A DNA stretch of 62,343 nt from Streptomyces sp. Ncost-T10-10d (lineage in GTDB: Bacteria > Actinomycetota > Actinomycetes > Streptomycetales > Streptomycetaceae). Below the pieces are notes generated by a model. The model saw nothing but the letters and a program-made list of their open reading frames with translations, ran no database searches and was not told where the DNA came from. This document shows positions 25,079 to 34,066 of this stretch, piece after piece. Where the stretch lies: NCBI RefSeq assembly GCF_900091955.1, contig NZ_FMDF01000156.1, forward strand, positions 1 through 62,343, given 5' to 3'. The position numbers and the translations under genes were made by a program. How positions within the stretch are numbered: position 1 is the first letter of the stretch; every line of letters starts with the position of its first letter.

Positions 25079-27648
25079 CGTGTACGTACCTCCAGGGCAG
25101 GGCCGGCGATCAGGGCCGGCGCGAGGGGGAACCCGTCCTCTTCGGGACGGGCGGGGCGGATCCCGTCGCGCTCGTGGACGAAGCGCACGGTGGGGTCGGG
25201 AGTTCCCGGGGCGTTGGCGAAGGAGACGAAGCGGCGTACCCGCTCGGGGTCGGCGAGAGTGGCCGCCCATTCGTCCTCGTAGGTCTCGACGTGGCGGGCC
25301 ATCAGTTCGTCCAACTCCGCGCAGATGCCCAGCGAGTCGTCCATGACGACCGCGCGCAGGTGGTCGAGTCCGCCCTCCAGGCGGCCCAGCCAGGGAGCGG
25401 TGCGCTCCAGGCGGTCGGCGGTGCGGACGTAGAACATCAGGAACCGGTCGATGGTGCGGATCAGGGTGTCGTGGTCCAGGTCCGCCGCCAGCAGATCGGC
25501 ATGACGCGGCGTCATTCCGCCGTTGCCGCCGACGTAGAGGTTCCAGCCTTCCGAGGTGGCGATCACCCCGAAGTCCTTGCTCTGCGCCTCCGCGCACTCC
25601 CGGGCGCAGCCGGAGACCGCGGACTTGAGCTTGTGCGGTGCCCGCAGACCCCGGTAGCGCAGCTCCAGTTCGATCGCCAGGGCCACCGAGTCCTGTACGC
25701 CGTAGCGGCACCACGTCCGTCCGACACAGGACTTGACCGTGCGCAGCGCCTTTCCGTAGGCATGGCCGGACTCGAAACCGGCGTCCACCAGGCGGCGCCA
25801 GATGCCCGGCAGCTGGTCGACGGTGGCGCCGAACAGGTCGATCCGTTGCCCGCCAGTGATTTTGGTGTAGAGGCCGTAGTCCCGTGCGATCTCACCGATG
25901 GTGATGAGGCCGGCGGGGGTGATCTCGCCGCCCGGGACCCGGGGCACCACCGAGTACGAGCCGTTGCGTTGCAGGTTGGCCAGGAAGTGGTCGTTGGTGT
26001 CCTGCAGGGCGGCCTGTTCCCCGTCCAGCACGTGGCCGTTGCCGAGAGCGGCCAGGATCGAGGCCACGGCCGGTTTGCAGATGTCGCAGCCCTCGCCGCT
26101 CCCGTGCTCGTCGATCAGACGGGAGAAGCCTGTGATGCCCTTGACCCGAACGATCTCGTAGAGCTCGGCGCGGGTGTGGGTGAAGTGCTCGCAGAGGCCG
26201 CGGGCCACCTCGATCCCGCCCGCCTCCAGCTCCTCGGCCACGACGGATCCCAGCAGCTTGACGCAACTCCCGCAGCCGGTACCGGCCTTGGTGCACTTCT
26301 TGACCTCGGGAACGGTGCGCATGCCCCGCTCGGACACGGCCGCCCGGATCGCTGCCTTGCTGACGTGGTGGCAGGAGCAGACCACCGCTTCGTCCGGCAG
26401 CACCAGCGGGCCCTGCCGTCCGGCCGCGGCGGGCACGAGCAACTGTTCCGCAGGTCCCGGCAGTTGAGATTTTCCGATAGCGAGCGGTCGGAGCGTGGCA
26501 TAGGACTCGGCGTCACCGACCAGGATTCCGCCGAGAAGCCGGCCGTCCGCGCTGACCACCAGCTTCTTGTAGATTCCGGCCCGGCTGTTGGCGTACAGCA
26601 CCTCCAGGGCGCCCTCGGTGGTACCCAATGCGTCACCGAAGCTGGCCACGTCCACGCCCAGCAGCTTGAGCTTGGTGGAGGTGTCCGCGCCGGTGAATTC
26701 GGCTCCGGTACCGGCGAGTTCACGGGCCACCGTGTCGGCCATCGCGTAGCCGGGGGCGACCAGGCCGTAGACCCGGCCGTCGACGGCGAGGGCGCACTCG
26801 CCGATCGCCCAGATGTGCGGGTCCGGGGTGCGGCAGTGCTCGTCCACCGCGATACCGCCTCGCTCGCCGACCGGCAGACCGCAGTCGCGGGCGAGCTGGT
26901 CGCGCGGGCGCACACCCGCCGAGAAGACCACCAGGTCGACGGCCAGGCCGGTGCCGTCGGAGAGCGCCATGGTCCGGGCCCGGCCGTTCTCGTCGGCGTC
27001 GATCCGCCGGGTGCCTGCGCCGGTGTGCACGTGAACGCCGAGATCCTCGATCTTGCGCCGGAGCACCGCTCCGCCGCCGTCGTCGACCTGCAGGGCCATG
27101 AGCCGGGGCGCGAACTCCACCACATGGGTCTCAAGACCCATGGCCCGCAGCGCTCCGGCTGCTTCCAGGCCGAGCAGGCCGCCGCCGACCACCGCGCCGA
27201 CCGTGGCGTGCCGAGCGCTCGCGGTGATCGCCTCCAGGTCCTCGATGGTCCGGTAGACATGACAGCCTGCGGCGTCGTGGCCGGGCACCGGCGGCACGAA
27301 CGGGTAGGAGCCGGTGGCCAGCACCAGGGCGTCGTAGCGCAGCTCGGCGCCGCTGCGCGTGGTGACGGTGCGGGCCCGGCGGTCGATCGCGGTGGCCGGG
27401 TCGCCGAGTCGCAGGTCGATGCCGTGCTGTTCGATGAACCCGGGCGGGCACAGGGTCAGTTCTTCTGCCGATGTGCCGGAGAACCAGCTGGTCAGGTGTA
27501 CTCGGTCGTAGGCGGGACGGGGTTCCTCGGCGAGTACGGTGACTCGCCAGCGGTGTGGTTGTCCGGCGGCCGGCTGTTCGGACAGGGCTTCCAGGAAGCG
27601 CTGTCCGACCATGCCGTGGCCGACCAGGACCAGGGACTTCTCGATCAC
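25075..27648 (-). CDS. nirB: assimilatory nitrite reductase large subunit (NADH, FAD, siroheme)
   Basis: An 857-residue NirB that reduces nitrite to ammonium with NADH. Domain order: FAD/NAD(P)H module from 'SLVLVGHGMVGQRFLEAL', with 'VVGGGLLGLEAAGAL' at about residue 150 and 'WAIGECALAVDGRVYGLV'. Next come BFD-like [2Fe-2S] Cys clusters ('VVCSCHHVSKAAI', 'CTKAGTGCGSCVKLL'), then the siroheme/[4Fe-4S] module with 'SCVGRTWCRYGVQD' and 'SGCARECAEAQSKDFG', which hold the four cluster Cys. The start is the GTG at 27648, with GAGGAG seven bases upstream; the frame open to 27804 is non-coding. Siroheme is presumably supplied with help from the chelatase gene at 32271. Confidence 0.96.
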   Translation of the reverse strand: MIEKSLVLVGHGMVGQRFLEALSEQPAAGQPHRWRVTVLAEEPRPAYDRVHLTSWFSGTSAEELTLCPPGFIEQHGIDLRLGDPATAIDRRARTVTTRSGAELRYDALVLATGSYPFVPPVPGHDAAGCHVYRTIEDLEAITASARHATVGAVVGGGLLGLEAAGALRAMGLETHVVEFAPRLMALQVDDGGGAVLRRKIEDLGVHVHTGAGTRRIDADENGRARTMALSDGTGLAVDLVVFSAGVRPRDQLARDCGLPVGERGGIAVDEHCRTPDPHIWAIGECALAVDGRVYGLVAPGYAMADTVARELAGTGAEFTGADTSTKLKLLGVDVASFGDALGTTEGALEVLYANSRAGIYKKLVVSADGRLLGGILVGDAESYATLRPLAIGKSQLPGPAEQLLVPAAAGRQGPLVLPDEAVVCSCHHVSKAAIRAAVSERGMRTVPEVKKCTKAGTGCGSCVKLLGSVVAEELEAGGIEVARGLCEHFTHTRAELYEIVRVKGITGFSRLIDEHGSGEGCDICKPAVASILAALGNGHVLDGEQAALQDTNDHFLANLQRNGSYSVVPRVPGGEITPAGLITIGEIARDYGLYTKITGGQRIDLFGATVDQLPGIWRRLVDAGFESGHAYGKALRTVKSCVGRTWCRYGVQDSVALAIELELRYRGLRAPHKLKSAVSGCARECAEAQSKDFGVIATSEGWNLYVGGNGGMTPRHADLLAADLDHDTLIRTIDRFLMFYVRTADRLERTAPWLGRLEGGLDHLRAVVMDDSLGICAELDELMARHVETYEDEWAATLADPERVRRFVSFANAPGTPDPTVRFVHERDGIRPARPEEDGFPLAPALIAGPALEVRTR

Positions 27649-27679
27649 GGGCGGGCTCCTCGGGTGGCGGTACAGACGG

Positions 27680-28879
27680 TCATGGGGTGGAGGTGAGCAG
27701 ATCGAGGGGATCCGGCGGCAGCGGATCGTCGCGCTCGTAGGCCCGGGCCAGGGTGCCGACCGCGGCCAGGTCGCCCAGCAGGATGCCGCCGACGAGCCGG
27801 TCACCGCGCAGCACGAGCTTCTTGTACGAGCCGCGGGTCGGGTCGACCAGGCGAAGTACGTCGGTGCCGGGGAGGTTCTCGCCTACTTCACCGAAGGCCG
27901 CGTACTCCACGGGCCCTGCACTGAGCCGGGTCAGCGGGCGTGAGCCGGTGTATCGGGCATCGTCGTCGGCGCCCGCCAGCCGGACCGCCAGCAGATCGGC
28001 CTGGTCCCAGGCCGGGCTGGTCAGCCCGTGGACGATCCCACGGTGTTCGGCGCAGTCGCCGATCGCATATACCCCGGGGGCGGAGGCCGCCAGCCGGTCG
28101 TCCACCACGACTCCCGAGCGCACCGTGAGCCCGGCCGCGACGGCGAGCCCGGTGCGCGGGCGGACCCCGCAGGCGAGCACCACCAGGTCTGCTTCCAGCA
28201 CGTAGCCGCCGGCCAGTTCGACTCCGGTCACGCGTGCTTCCCCGTGCAGGGCACGGGCCCGGTTGTCCGGGTAGGTCTCCACACCCAGCGCGGCAAGGGA
28301 TCCGCGCAGCGCGTGCCCGGCCTGCTCGTCGAGATGGCGATCGATCAGATGCGGTGCCTGGTGGACGATCTCCACCGGGAGGCCGAGCGCGGCCAGTGCC
28401 CGGGCCGCACTCACCCCGAGCACCCCGCCGCCGATCACCACGGCACGCTCGGCAGCGGCGGCGTCCTCGGCGAGCCGGGCGCAATCGGCCAGTGTGCGGA
28501 ACGCGTGCACCCCGGCTCTCAGACCGTCCGGCCCATGCAGTCCGCGCAGCGGCGGGAGGAGGGGGTTGGCGCCGGTGGCCAGGACCAGCTCGTCGTAGCG
28601 GGCCGACTCACCACCGGCCAGCCGCAGTTCGCGCTCCGCCGGATCCAGAGCGACCACTTCGCAGCCGCCGCGCATGAGCGTCCCGGCGCCGTAGGGCAGT
28701 GCGATGGCCTCCGGGTCATAGCGGCCTGTCAGGACTTCGGCCAGCAATACCCGGTTGTAGGGGCCACGCGGCTCGGCGCCGTACAGCACCACTTCCCCGT
28801 CCCCGCCCAGTGCCCGGTATTGCTGCGCGAAACGGGCGCCCGCCATGCCTGCGCCGACCACCGCGATGCGCCGGCTCAT
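27680..28879 (-). CDS. FAD-dependent oxidoreductase of the nitrate assimilation operon
   Basis: A 399-residue pyridine-nucleotide:disulfide-oxidoreductase-fold protein resembling the N-terminal FAD/NAD(P)H half of NirB. It shows 'IAVVGAGMAGARFAQQY' (FAD site), 'ELVLATGANPLLPPL', 'AVVIGGGVLGVSAARAL' (NAD site), 'GVYAIGDCAEH' and a C-terminal 'YKKLVLRGDRLVGGILLGD'. No Fe-S Cys clusters are present. Lying between nasA and nirB, with a four-base overlap to nasA (ATGA at 28876-28879), it is the likely NAD(P)H-oxidising electron-transfer partner of the nitrate reductase. This role is inferred from context, in analogy to NasC/NasB-type subunits. Confidence 0.85.
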   Translation of the reverse strand: MSRRIAVVGAGMAGARFAQQYRALGGDGEVVLYGAEPRGPYNRVLLAEVLTGRYDPEAIALPYGAGTLMRGGCEVVALDPAERELRLAGGESARYDELVLATGANPLLPPLRGLHGPDGLRAGVHAFRTLADCARLAEDAAAAERAVVIGGGVLGVSAARALAALGLPVEIVHQAPHLIDRHLDEQAGHALRGSLAALGVETYPDNRARALHGEARVTGVELAGGYVLEADLVVLACGVRPRTGLAVAAGLTVRSGVVVDDRLAASAPGVYAIGDCAEHRGIVHGLTSPAWDQADLLAVRLAGADDDARYTGSRPLTRLSAGPVEYAAFGEVGENLPGTDVLRLVDPTRGSYKKLVLRGDRLVGGILLGDLAAVGTLARAYERDDPLPPDPLDLLTSTP

Positions 28880-30954
28880 CGGACCCGCTCCACACGCACG
28901 GCGCACACCTTGAACTCGGGCATCCGGGACACCGGATCGAGTGCTGGATTGGTGAGCGTGTTGGCCCGCCCGGCACCGGCCCAGTGGAAGGGCATGAAGA
29001 CGGTGTCGGGCCGGATCGTGTCGGTCACCCGGGCGGGGGCCACCGCGCGGCCGCGCCGGCTGGTGACCGCAAGCGCCTCCCCGTCGGCCACGCCGAGCCG
29101 CGTGGCCAGCCGAGGGTGCAGCTCCACGAACGGCCCGGGCTCGGCACGGTTCAGCTCGGGCACCCGGCGGGTCTGGGCACCGCTCTGGTAGTGCGAGAGC
29201 ACCCGGCCGGTCGTCAGGTAGAGCGGGTACTCGTGGTCCGGCTCCTCGGCGGCCGGACGGTGTGTGACGGGGGCGAAGCGGGCCCGGCCGTCCGGGGTGG
29301 CGAAGCGTTCCAGAAACAGCCGGGGGGTGCCGGGGTGCTCCTCTCCGGGGCAGGGCCAGAAGACCCCGTCCTCGGCCCGGATCCGCCGGTAGCTGATTCC
29401 GGCGTAGTCGGCCGGGCCGCCGGCCGAGGCACGGCGCAGCTCCTCGAACGCCTCCTCGGCCTCTTCCGGGAAGCCCTTGTCCACGCCGAGCCGCGCGGCC
29501 AGTTCCCGCAGCACATGCAGGTCGGTGCGTACGCCCTGTGGAGGAGTGAGTGCGCGCCGGCGCAGGATCACCCTGCCTTCCAGGTTGGTCAGCGTGCCGG
29601 TCTCCTCCGCCCACTGCGTGGCGGGCAGCACCACGTCGGCGAGGTGCGCGGTCTCGGAGAGCACGAGGTCGCTGACGGCCAGGAAGTCCAGGGCGCGCAG
29701 ACGTCCGGTGATGTGTGCGGCGTTCGGCGCGGAGACCACCGGGTTGGAGCCCATCAGCAGCAGCGCCCGCGCGCCGCCCTCGGTCCCCAGGGTGTCGAGC
29801 AGTTCGTAGGCCGAGCGGCCCGCACCCGGCAGATCGTCGGCCTCGACCTCCCAGACGTGGGCGATGTGTGCGCGGGCGGCCGGGTCCTCGATCGAGCGGT
29901 AGCCGGGCAGCTGGTCGGCCTTCTGGCCGTGCTCGCGTCCGCCCTGGCCGTTGCCCTGGCCGGTGAGGCAGCCGTAGCCGGAACCCGGCCGGCCGGCCTT
30001 GCCCAGTGCGAGACAGAGGTTGATCCAGGCTCCGACGGTGTCGGTCCCCTTGCTCTGCTGTTCGGGGCCGCGGGCGGTGAGCACGATGCCGGTGGCTGCG
30101 TCCGCGAAGAGCCGCAGGGCCTCGCGCAGTTGGTGCACGGGGACGCCGGTCAGCCCCTCCACCCGCTCCGGCCAGTGCGCCATCGCCGCGGTACGGGCGG
30201 CTTCGAAGCCGGTGGTGCGCTCGGCGACGAACGCCTGGTCCACCCTGCCGTCGGCGATCGCCAGGTGCAGCAGGCCGAGCGCGAGCGCCAGGTCGGTGCC
30301 GGGGACCGGCTGCAGGTGCAGGTCGGCCTGTTCGGCGGTGCGGGTGCGACGTGGGTCCACCACGATCAGGGTGCCGCCGTTCGACCTGAGTTCGCGGAAG
30401 TAGCGCAGCGCGGGCGGCATGGTCTCGGCCGGGTTGCCGCCGACCAGGATCACGCAGCCGGCCTTCGCGATGTCCTCCAGCGGAAAGGGCAGTCCGCGGT
30501 CCAGGCCGAAGGCGATCTTGTGTGCGGCGGCTGCCGAGGACATGCAGAACCGGCCATTGTAGTCGATGTTCGGGGTGCGCAGCGCCACCCGGGCGAACTT
30601 GCCGAGCAGGTACGCCTTCTCGTTGGTCAGGCCGCCTCCGCCGAAGACCGCGACGGACTCCCGCCCATGGCGCTGCCCGGCCGCCGCCAGACCGGCGGCC
30701 ACCCGGTCGAGCGCCTCGGTCCAGGACGCCTCGCGCAACTCGCCGCCCCGCTTGTCGCGGATCAGCGGCGTGGTCAGCCGGGCACCTGCGCCGAGCACCG
30801 CGGTGGCCGACTGGCCCTTCCCGCAGAGTGCGCCGCGGTTGACCGGGAAGCCGGGGCGCGCCAGCACGTGCGCCTCGCCGCCGTCGTGCGGCACCTGCAG
30901 GCGCATGCCGCACTGCAGTGAGCAGTACGGGCAGTGGGTGTCGGTCGTCGTCAT
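28876..30954 (-). CDS. nasA: assimilatory nitrate reductase catalytic subunit
   Basis: A 692-residue molybdopterin oxidoreductase of the NasA/NarB assimilatory nitrate reductase group. At the N-terminus 'THCPYCSLQCGM' and a later 'RGALCGKG' give the CxxCxxxC...C ligands of one [4Fe-4S] cluster. The bis-MGD core has 'NIDYNGRFCMSSAAAAHK' (the molybdenum-ligand Cys), 'VGGNPAETMPPALRYF' and 'GSGYGCLTGQGNGQGGREHGQKADQLPGYR'. The C-terminal domain has 'YPLYLTTGRVLSHYQSGAQTRR' and 'FHWAGAGRANTLT'. There is no Tat signal, so it is cytoplasmic. It reduces nitrate to nitrite and is the first gene of the operon, starting at ATG 30954. Confidence 0.95.
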   Translation of the reverse strand: MTTTDTHCPYCSLQCGMRLQVPHDGGEAHVLARPGFPVNRGALCGKGQSATAVLGAGARLTTPLIRDKRGGELREASWTEALDRVAAGLAAAGQRHGRESVAVFGGGGLTNEKAYLLGKFARVALRTPNIDYNGRFCMSSAAAAHKIAFGLDRGLPFPLEDIAKAGCVILVGGNPAETMPPALRYFRELRSNGGTLIVVDPRRTRTAEQADLHLQPVPGTDLALALGLLHLAIADGRVDQAFVAERTTGFEAARTAAMAHWPERVEGLTGVPVHQLREALRLFADAATGIVLTARGPEQQSKGTDTVGAWINLCLALGKAGRPGSGYGCLTGQGNGQGGREHGQKADQLPGYRSIEDPAARAHIAHVWEVEADDLPGAGRSAYELLDTLGTEGGARALLLMGSNPVVSAPNAAHITGRLRALDFLAVSDLVLSETAHLADVVLPATQWAEETGTLTNLEGRVILRRRALTPPQGVRTDLHVLRELAARLGVDKGFPEEAEEAFEELRRASAGGPADYAGISYRRIRAEDGVFWPCPGEEHPGTPRLFLERFATPDGRARFAPVTHRPAAEEPDHEYPLYLTTGRVLSHYQSGAQTRRVPELNRAEPGPFVELHPRLATRLGVADGEALAVTSRRGRAVAPARVTDTIRPDTVFMPFHWAGAGRANTLTNPALDPVSRMPEFKVCAVRVERVR

Positions 30955-31043
30955 GCCCCTGAGCGTCGGTCCGCACCATTACGCGGCCGGGTCGCACTTG
31001 TTGCGCCGGAGGTACGGCTTCTTCACCTGCCGCCGGGCCCAAG

Positions 31044-31069
31044 GTGACACGGCGGAAATCTTGCGTAAC
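31044..31069. promoter_or_regulatory. GlnR-box-like element between nasA and nnaR
   Basis: Within the 192-base divergent region the plus strand shows GTGAC (31044-31048), six bases, GAAAT (31055-31059), five bases, then GTAAC (31065-31069). This closely follows the gTnAc-n6-GaAAc-n6 pattern of GlnR boxes known upstream of nitrogen genes in streptomycetes. It suggests nitrogen-limitation control of both transcripts. Confidence 0.55.
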
Positions 31070-31146
31070 GCCGGGGCGGCCTCCGCTTACCCGGGTGTGA
31101 TCGGCGCGCAACGAGGACGAAACAGCGTCGGCGGAGCCTGCACGGC

Positions 31147-32274
31147 ATGGACAGCACGCAGCCCTCGGGCCCTTTGGTCGGCTTCACCGTCGGAGTCACC
31201 GCCGCGCGCCGCCGTGAGGAACTCGTCGCGCTGCTGCGCCGACGGGGCGCCAGGGTGGTCGAGGCGCCGGCGCTGCGGATCCTCCCGCTGGAGGACGACG
31301 CGGCGCTGCGCCGGGCCACCGCGCGCTGCCTGACCGGGCCGCTCGACTACGTGGTGGCGACCACCGGGGTCGGCTGGCGCGGCTGGCTGAGTGCCGCCGA
31401 CGGCTGGGGGTACGGCGCACGGCTGGCCGAGGTGTGCCGGGAGGCCGTGGTACTCACCCGTGGTCCGAAGGCGACCGGTGCGGTGCGCGCCGGAGGCCTG
31501 AGCGAGACCTTCTCCCCGGTCAGCGAGGCCACCGACGAGCTGCTGACCTGGCTGCTCGCGCGCGACCTGCCCGGCAGACGGATCGCCGTGCAGGAGCACG
31601 GTGTGCCGCTGGACACGTTCACCGCCGCGCTGAGCGAACGCGGAGCCGAAGTGATCCCGATACCGGTCTACCGCTGGGGCCCGCCCGACGATCCATCGGC
31701 GCTTCGCCGACTGGTCGAGCAGACGGTCCGCCGCGAACTGCACGCGCTCACCTTCACCAGCGCACCCGCGATCACCGCGTTCCTCTCCACCGCGGACGAA
31801 CTCGATCTCCGCGAAGAGGTGCTGGCCAGTCTTCGGAAGGATGTGCTGTCGGTCTGCGTCGGCCCTATCTGTGCCCGGCCGCTGGAGGAGGCCGGAATCG
31901 CCGTGCTCTGCCCGGAGCGGGGCCGGCTCGGGGCCATGGTGCGGACCATCGAGGCCGCACTGCCTGCCCGTGGCAGGCGTGAGTTCCGCTCCGGCGCCAG
32001 CGTGTTGGTGCTTCAGGGGAACGCCGTACTGATCGACGGCGGGCCGGCCGTGCAACTGCCTCCCCTGCTCGCGGCGGTATTGCGCGCGCTGGCCGAGCAG
32101 CCGGGGCGAGTGCTCAGCCGGGCCGAACTGCTGCGCCGCGTCTGGGTCACCGGCCAGGCCGACCAGCACGCCGTGGAGGCGGCCGTCGCCCGGCTGCGCG
32201 CGGCGCTCGGCGGGCACTCCCGGCTGGTGCGTACGGTGCCCAAGCGCGGCTACAGCCTGGCGGCCGCGCTATGA
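31147..32274 (+). CDS. nnaR: NnaR-type nitrate assimilation regulator (HemD domain plus winged helix)
   Basis: A 375-residue two-domain protein. Residues 1 to about 265 resemble uroporphyrinogen-III synthase ('LVGFTVGVTAARRREELVALL', 'YVVATTGVGWRGWL', 'LTFTSAPAITAFL'). Residues about 280-375 are an OmpR-type winged helix ('PGRVLSRAELLRRVWV', 'VEAAVARLRAALG', 'VRTVPKRGYSL'). This is the architecture of NnaR of Streptomyces coelicolor, a co-activator with GlnR of nitrate/nitrite reduction genes. Its position divergent from nasA and coupled to a siroheme gene supports that role over tetrapyrrole synthesis. The start is ATG 31147, with GGAG upstream. The stop overlaps the next gene (ATGA). Confidence 0.88.
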   Translation: MDSTQPSGPLVGFTVGVTAARRREELVALLRRRGARVVEAPALRILPLEDDAALRRATARCLTGPLDYVVATTGVGWRGWLSAADGWGYGARLAEVCREAVVLTRGPKATGAVRAGGLSETFSPVSEATDELLTWLLARDLPGRRIAVQEHGVPLDTFTAALSERGAEVIPIPVYRWGPPDDPSALRRLVEQTVRRELHALTFTSAPAITAFLSTADELDLREEVLASLRKDVLSVCVGPICARPLEEAGIAVLCPERGRLGAMVRTIEAALPARGRREFRSGASVLVLQGNAVLIDGGPAVQLPPLLAAVLRALAEQPGRVLSRAELLRRVWVTGQADQHAVEAAVARLRAALGGHSRLVRTVPKRGYSLAAAL

Positions 32275-32984
32275 CGGACGCGCCCGCGACCCCCACCCTG
32301 CTGGCCGTCGCACATGGCACCCGCGACCGGGTGGGCATCGCCACCTACCACGCGCTGCTCGACGAGATCCGCGCCCAGCGGCCCGGTCTGGCGGCCCGTC
32401 TCGCCTTCCTCGACCTCGCCCTGCCCACCCCGGCCCAGGTACTGGCCGATTCGTGCGGCACGGTGGTGCTGGTCCCCCTGCTGCTGAACACCGGCTACCA
32501 CATCCGGGTCGACCTCCCCGCCGTCCGGGCCACCGCACCGCACCTCGATGTCCGGATGGCCGCGGCGCTCGGTCCCGACCCGCTGCTCGCCGCCGCTCTC
32601 GGCGACAAACTCGCCGAGGCGGGCTGGTCCCCGACACGTTCCGGTGCCGATGCCGTCGTGCTCACGGCCGCGGGGTCCACCGACCCTGCGGCCGTCGCGG
32701 ACACCGAGCTGATGGCCGGCCTGCTCCGGCAACGGCTCGGCCGGCCGGTCGTCCCGGCCTACCTCGGCGCGTGCACGCCGACCCCGGCCGAGGCGGTGGG
32801 AGCCCTGCGCGCCGCGGGCCATCGCCGGGTGGCGGTGGCCCGCTATCTGATGGCTCCCGGCCACTTCGCCCTCCGCGCGCAGAGAGCCGGTGGCTGCTTC
32901 GTGTCCGCCCCGCTCGGCGCGCACCCCGATGTGGCGCGGCTGGTGCTGAAACGCTTCGACGAAGCGTCCGGGCAGACGGCGTAG
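32271..32984 (+). CDS. sirohydrochlorin chelatase (CbiX/SirB family)
   Basis: A 237-residue chelatase with two CbiX half-domains. The N-terminal 'LLAVAHGTRDR' holds the first metal-binding His (His15), and 'PLLLNTGYHIRVDLP' holds the second. The C-terminal half repeats the fold ('RVAVARYLMAPGHFALR'). It probably inserts iron into sirohydrochlorin to make siroheme, the cofactor of NirB; cobalt insertion for B12 is an alternative. The four-base overlap with nnaR shows the two are co-translated, which fits co-regulation with nitrite reductase. Confidence 0.88.
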   Translation: MTDAPATPTLLAVAHGTRDRVGIATYHALLDEIRAQRPGLAARLAFLDLALPTPAQVLADSCGTVVLVPLLLNTGYHIRVDLPAVRATAPHLDVRMAAALGPDPLLAAALGDKLAEAGWSPTRSGADAVVLTAAGSTDPAAVADTELMAGLLRQRLGRPVVPAYLGACTPTPAEAVGALRAAGHRRVAVARYLMAPGHFALRAQRAGGCFVSAPLGAHPDVARLVLKRFDEASGQTA

Positions 32985-33200
32985 CAGCGAAGTACCGCTT
33001 GCGTGTGGTGGCCGACGCCGTCGGCGAGGATCTGCTGCGTCGTGTCCTGCCGCGGCTTCCCCCGGCTACGACCTGCTCTTCGGCCGCCCCATGTCCGGCT
33101 GAGAAGCCGGCAGTGACGGCGCACCCCATCCGGGTCCTGGCCGATGCAGTCGGCCTCGCTGTGGCACTGTGGACGGTGCTGCAGGCCATCGGAGGCTGAC

Positions 33201-33686
33201 GTGACCGTGCTTGTCTGGATCAATGAGGGCACCTGGCGGGCCGCGGTGGACGCCGCCCGCTCCCACGCCCGAGCCGGGGACGAGATCACCTTGCTGCACG
33301 TCACCGGCGACGACGTCGCCGAAGCAGCCCACGGCGCATTCGTCGGTCTGCTGGGCCGTGGCCACCGCGAGCGCGACCCCGGCGACCGAGTGGCGGCCCT
33401 GTCCGCGAGCGCGGCCGCCGAACTCATGGATGCCGCCGCCGACCGCCTGGGTCGGCCCGCGGTGCGCCTACAGGCCCACGGCCGCGCCGAAAGGGAGGTC
33501 GTCCGCGCTGCCGAGGGCGCGGGCCTGCTCATCTGCGCTCGCGACGGCGACCGGCACCGCCTGGGGCCCCGCAGCCTGGGCCCTGCGACGCGCTTCGTCG
33601 TCGACCACGCCCCTTGCCCGGTCCTGTTGGTCTGGCCGGAACCGCCGCCCGGCATCGATTCACTGCCACAGCAGCCCCACCCTTGA
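33201..33686 (+). CDS. universal stress protein (UspA) domain protein
   Basis: A 161-residue single UspA domain. The first strand 'VTVLVWINEGTWRAAVDAA' is the usual opening. The C-terminal ATP-binding loop is present as 'ARDGDRHRLGPRSLGPATRFVVDHAPCPVLLVWPE', the G-x2-G-x9-G-S/T pattern in slightly altered form. It may sense or bind ATP under stress. The start is the GTG at 33201, with GGAGG five bases upstream. The 216 bases between the chelatase stop and this start show no gene I can support. Confidence 0.8.
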   Translation: MTVLVWINEGTWRAAVDAARSHARAGDEITLLHVTGDDVAEAAHGAFVGLLGRGHRERDPGDRVAALSASAAAELMDAAADRLGRPAVRLQAHGRAEREVVRAAEGAGLLICARDGDRHRLGPRSLGPATRFVVDHAPCPVLLVWPEPPPGIDSLPQQPHP

Positions 33687-33780
33687 CGGCTCGGCCTTCT
33701 CGTCCAGTGATCAGCCGACGAGACCTTGTCCACTGCCGAGGGCTTCATCCGGCTGCCCGGTTCACCGGGTGAGTCTCCCG

Positions 33781-33798
33781 CCGGAGCGCGGGCTCCGG
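33781..33798 (+). terminator. hairpin after the universal stress protein gene
   Basis: CCGGAGC (33781-33787) and GCTCCGG (33792-33798) form a tight stem-loop 95 bases downstream of the Usp stop. The rest of the gene-free stretch 33687-34066 shows no coding frame or recognisable element. Confidence 0.4.
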
Positions 33799-34066
33799 TC
33801 ACGGTCGGCAGTGCGGGATCGGGGGCGCACGCAGTGGTGCTGAGGTGCGGTGCAGCCCTGTCGGGTACAGGGTGAGGGCATGAGCCCGACCCCGCCGTTC
33901 GTGAGACACAGGTCTCGAAGACCCGGGGGCGATCGTCGACAACCCTATGGGGTGGGATGACGAGGAGCCGATGCCCAGCCATACGAGCTGAAAGCCCAAC
34001 AGGCCCCAGGAATGCAGGGTCCGCTCCGACGTGTCCGGGGGCAACGGAACCGAGGAAGTGATCGTC

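Noticed and set aside
25009..27696. 895-codon plus-strand open frame opposite nirB
   Set aside because: Antisense shadow of nirB/nirD; the opposite strand has all family motifs in order.
28699..30921. 740-codon plus-strand open frame opposite nasA
   Set aside because: Antisense shadow of nasA; no ribosome site or domain.
32985..33200. Short plus-strand frame with two similar 'ADAVG' phrases before the stress-protein gene
   Set aside because: No start with ribosome site, no family match, and the resemblance of the two phrases is too short to call a repeat.
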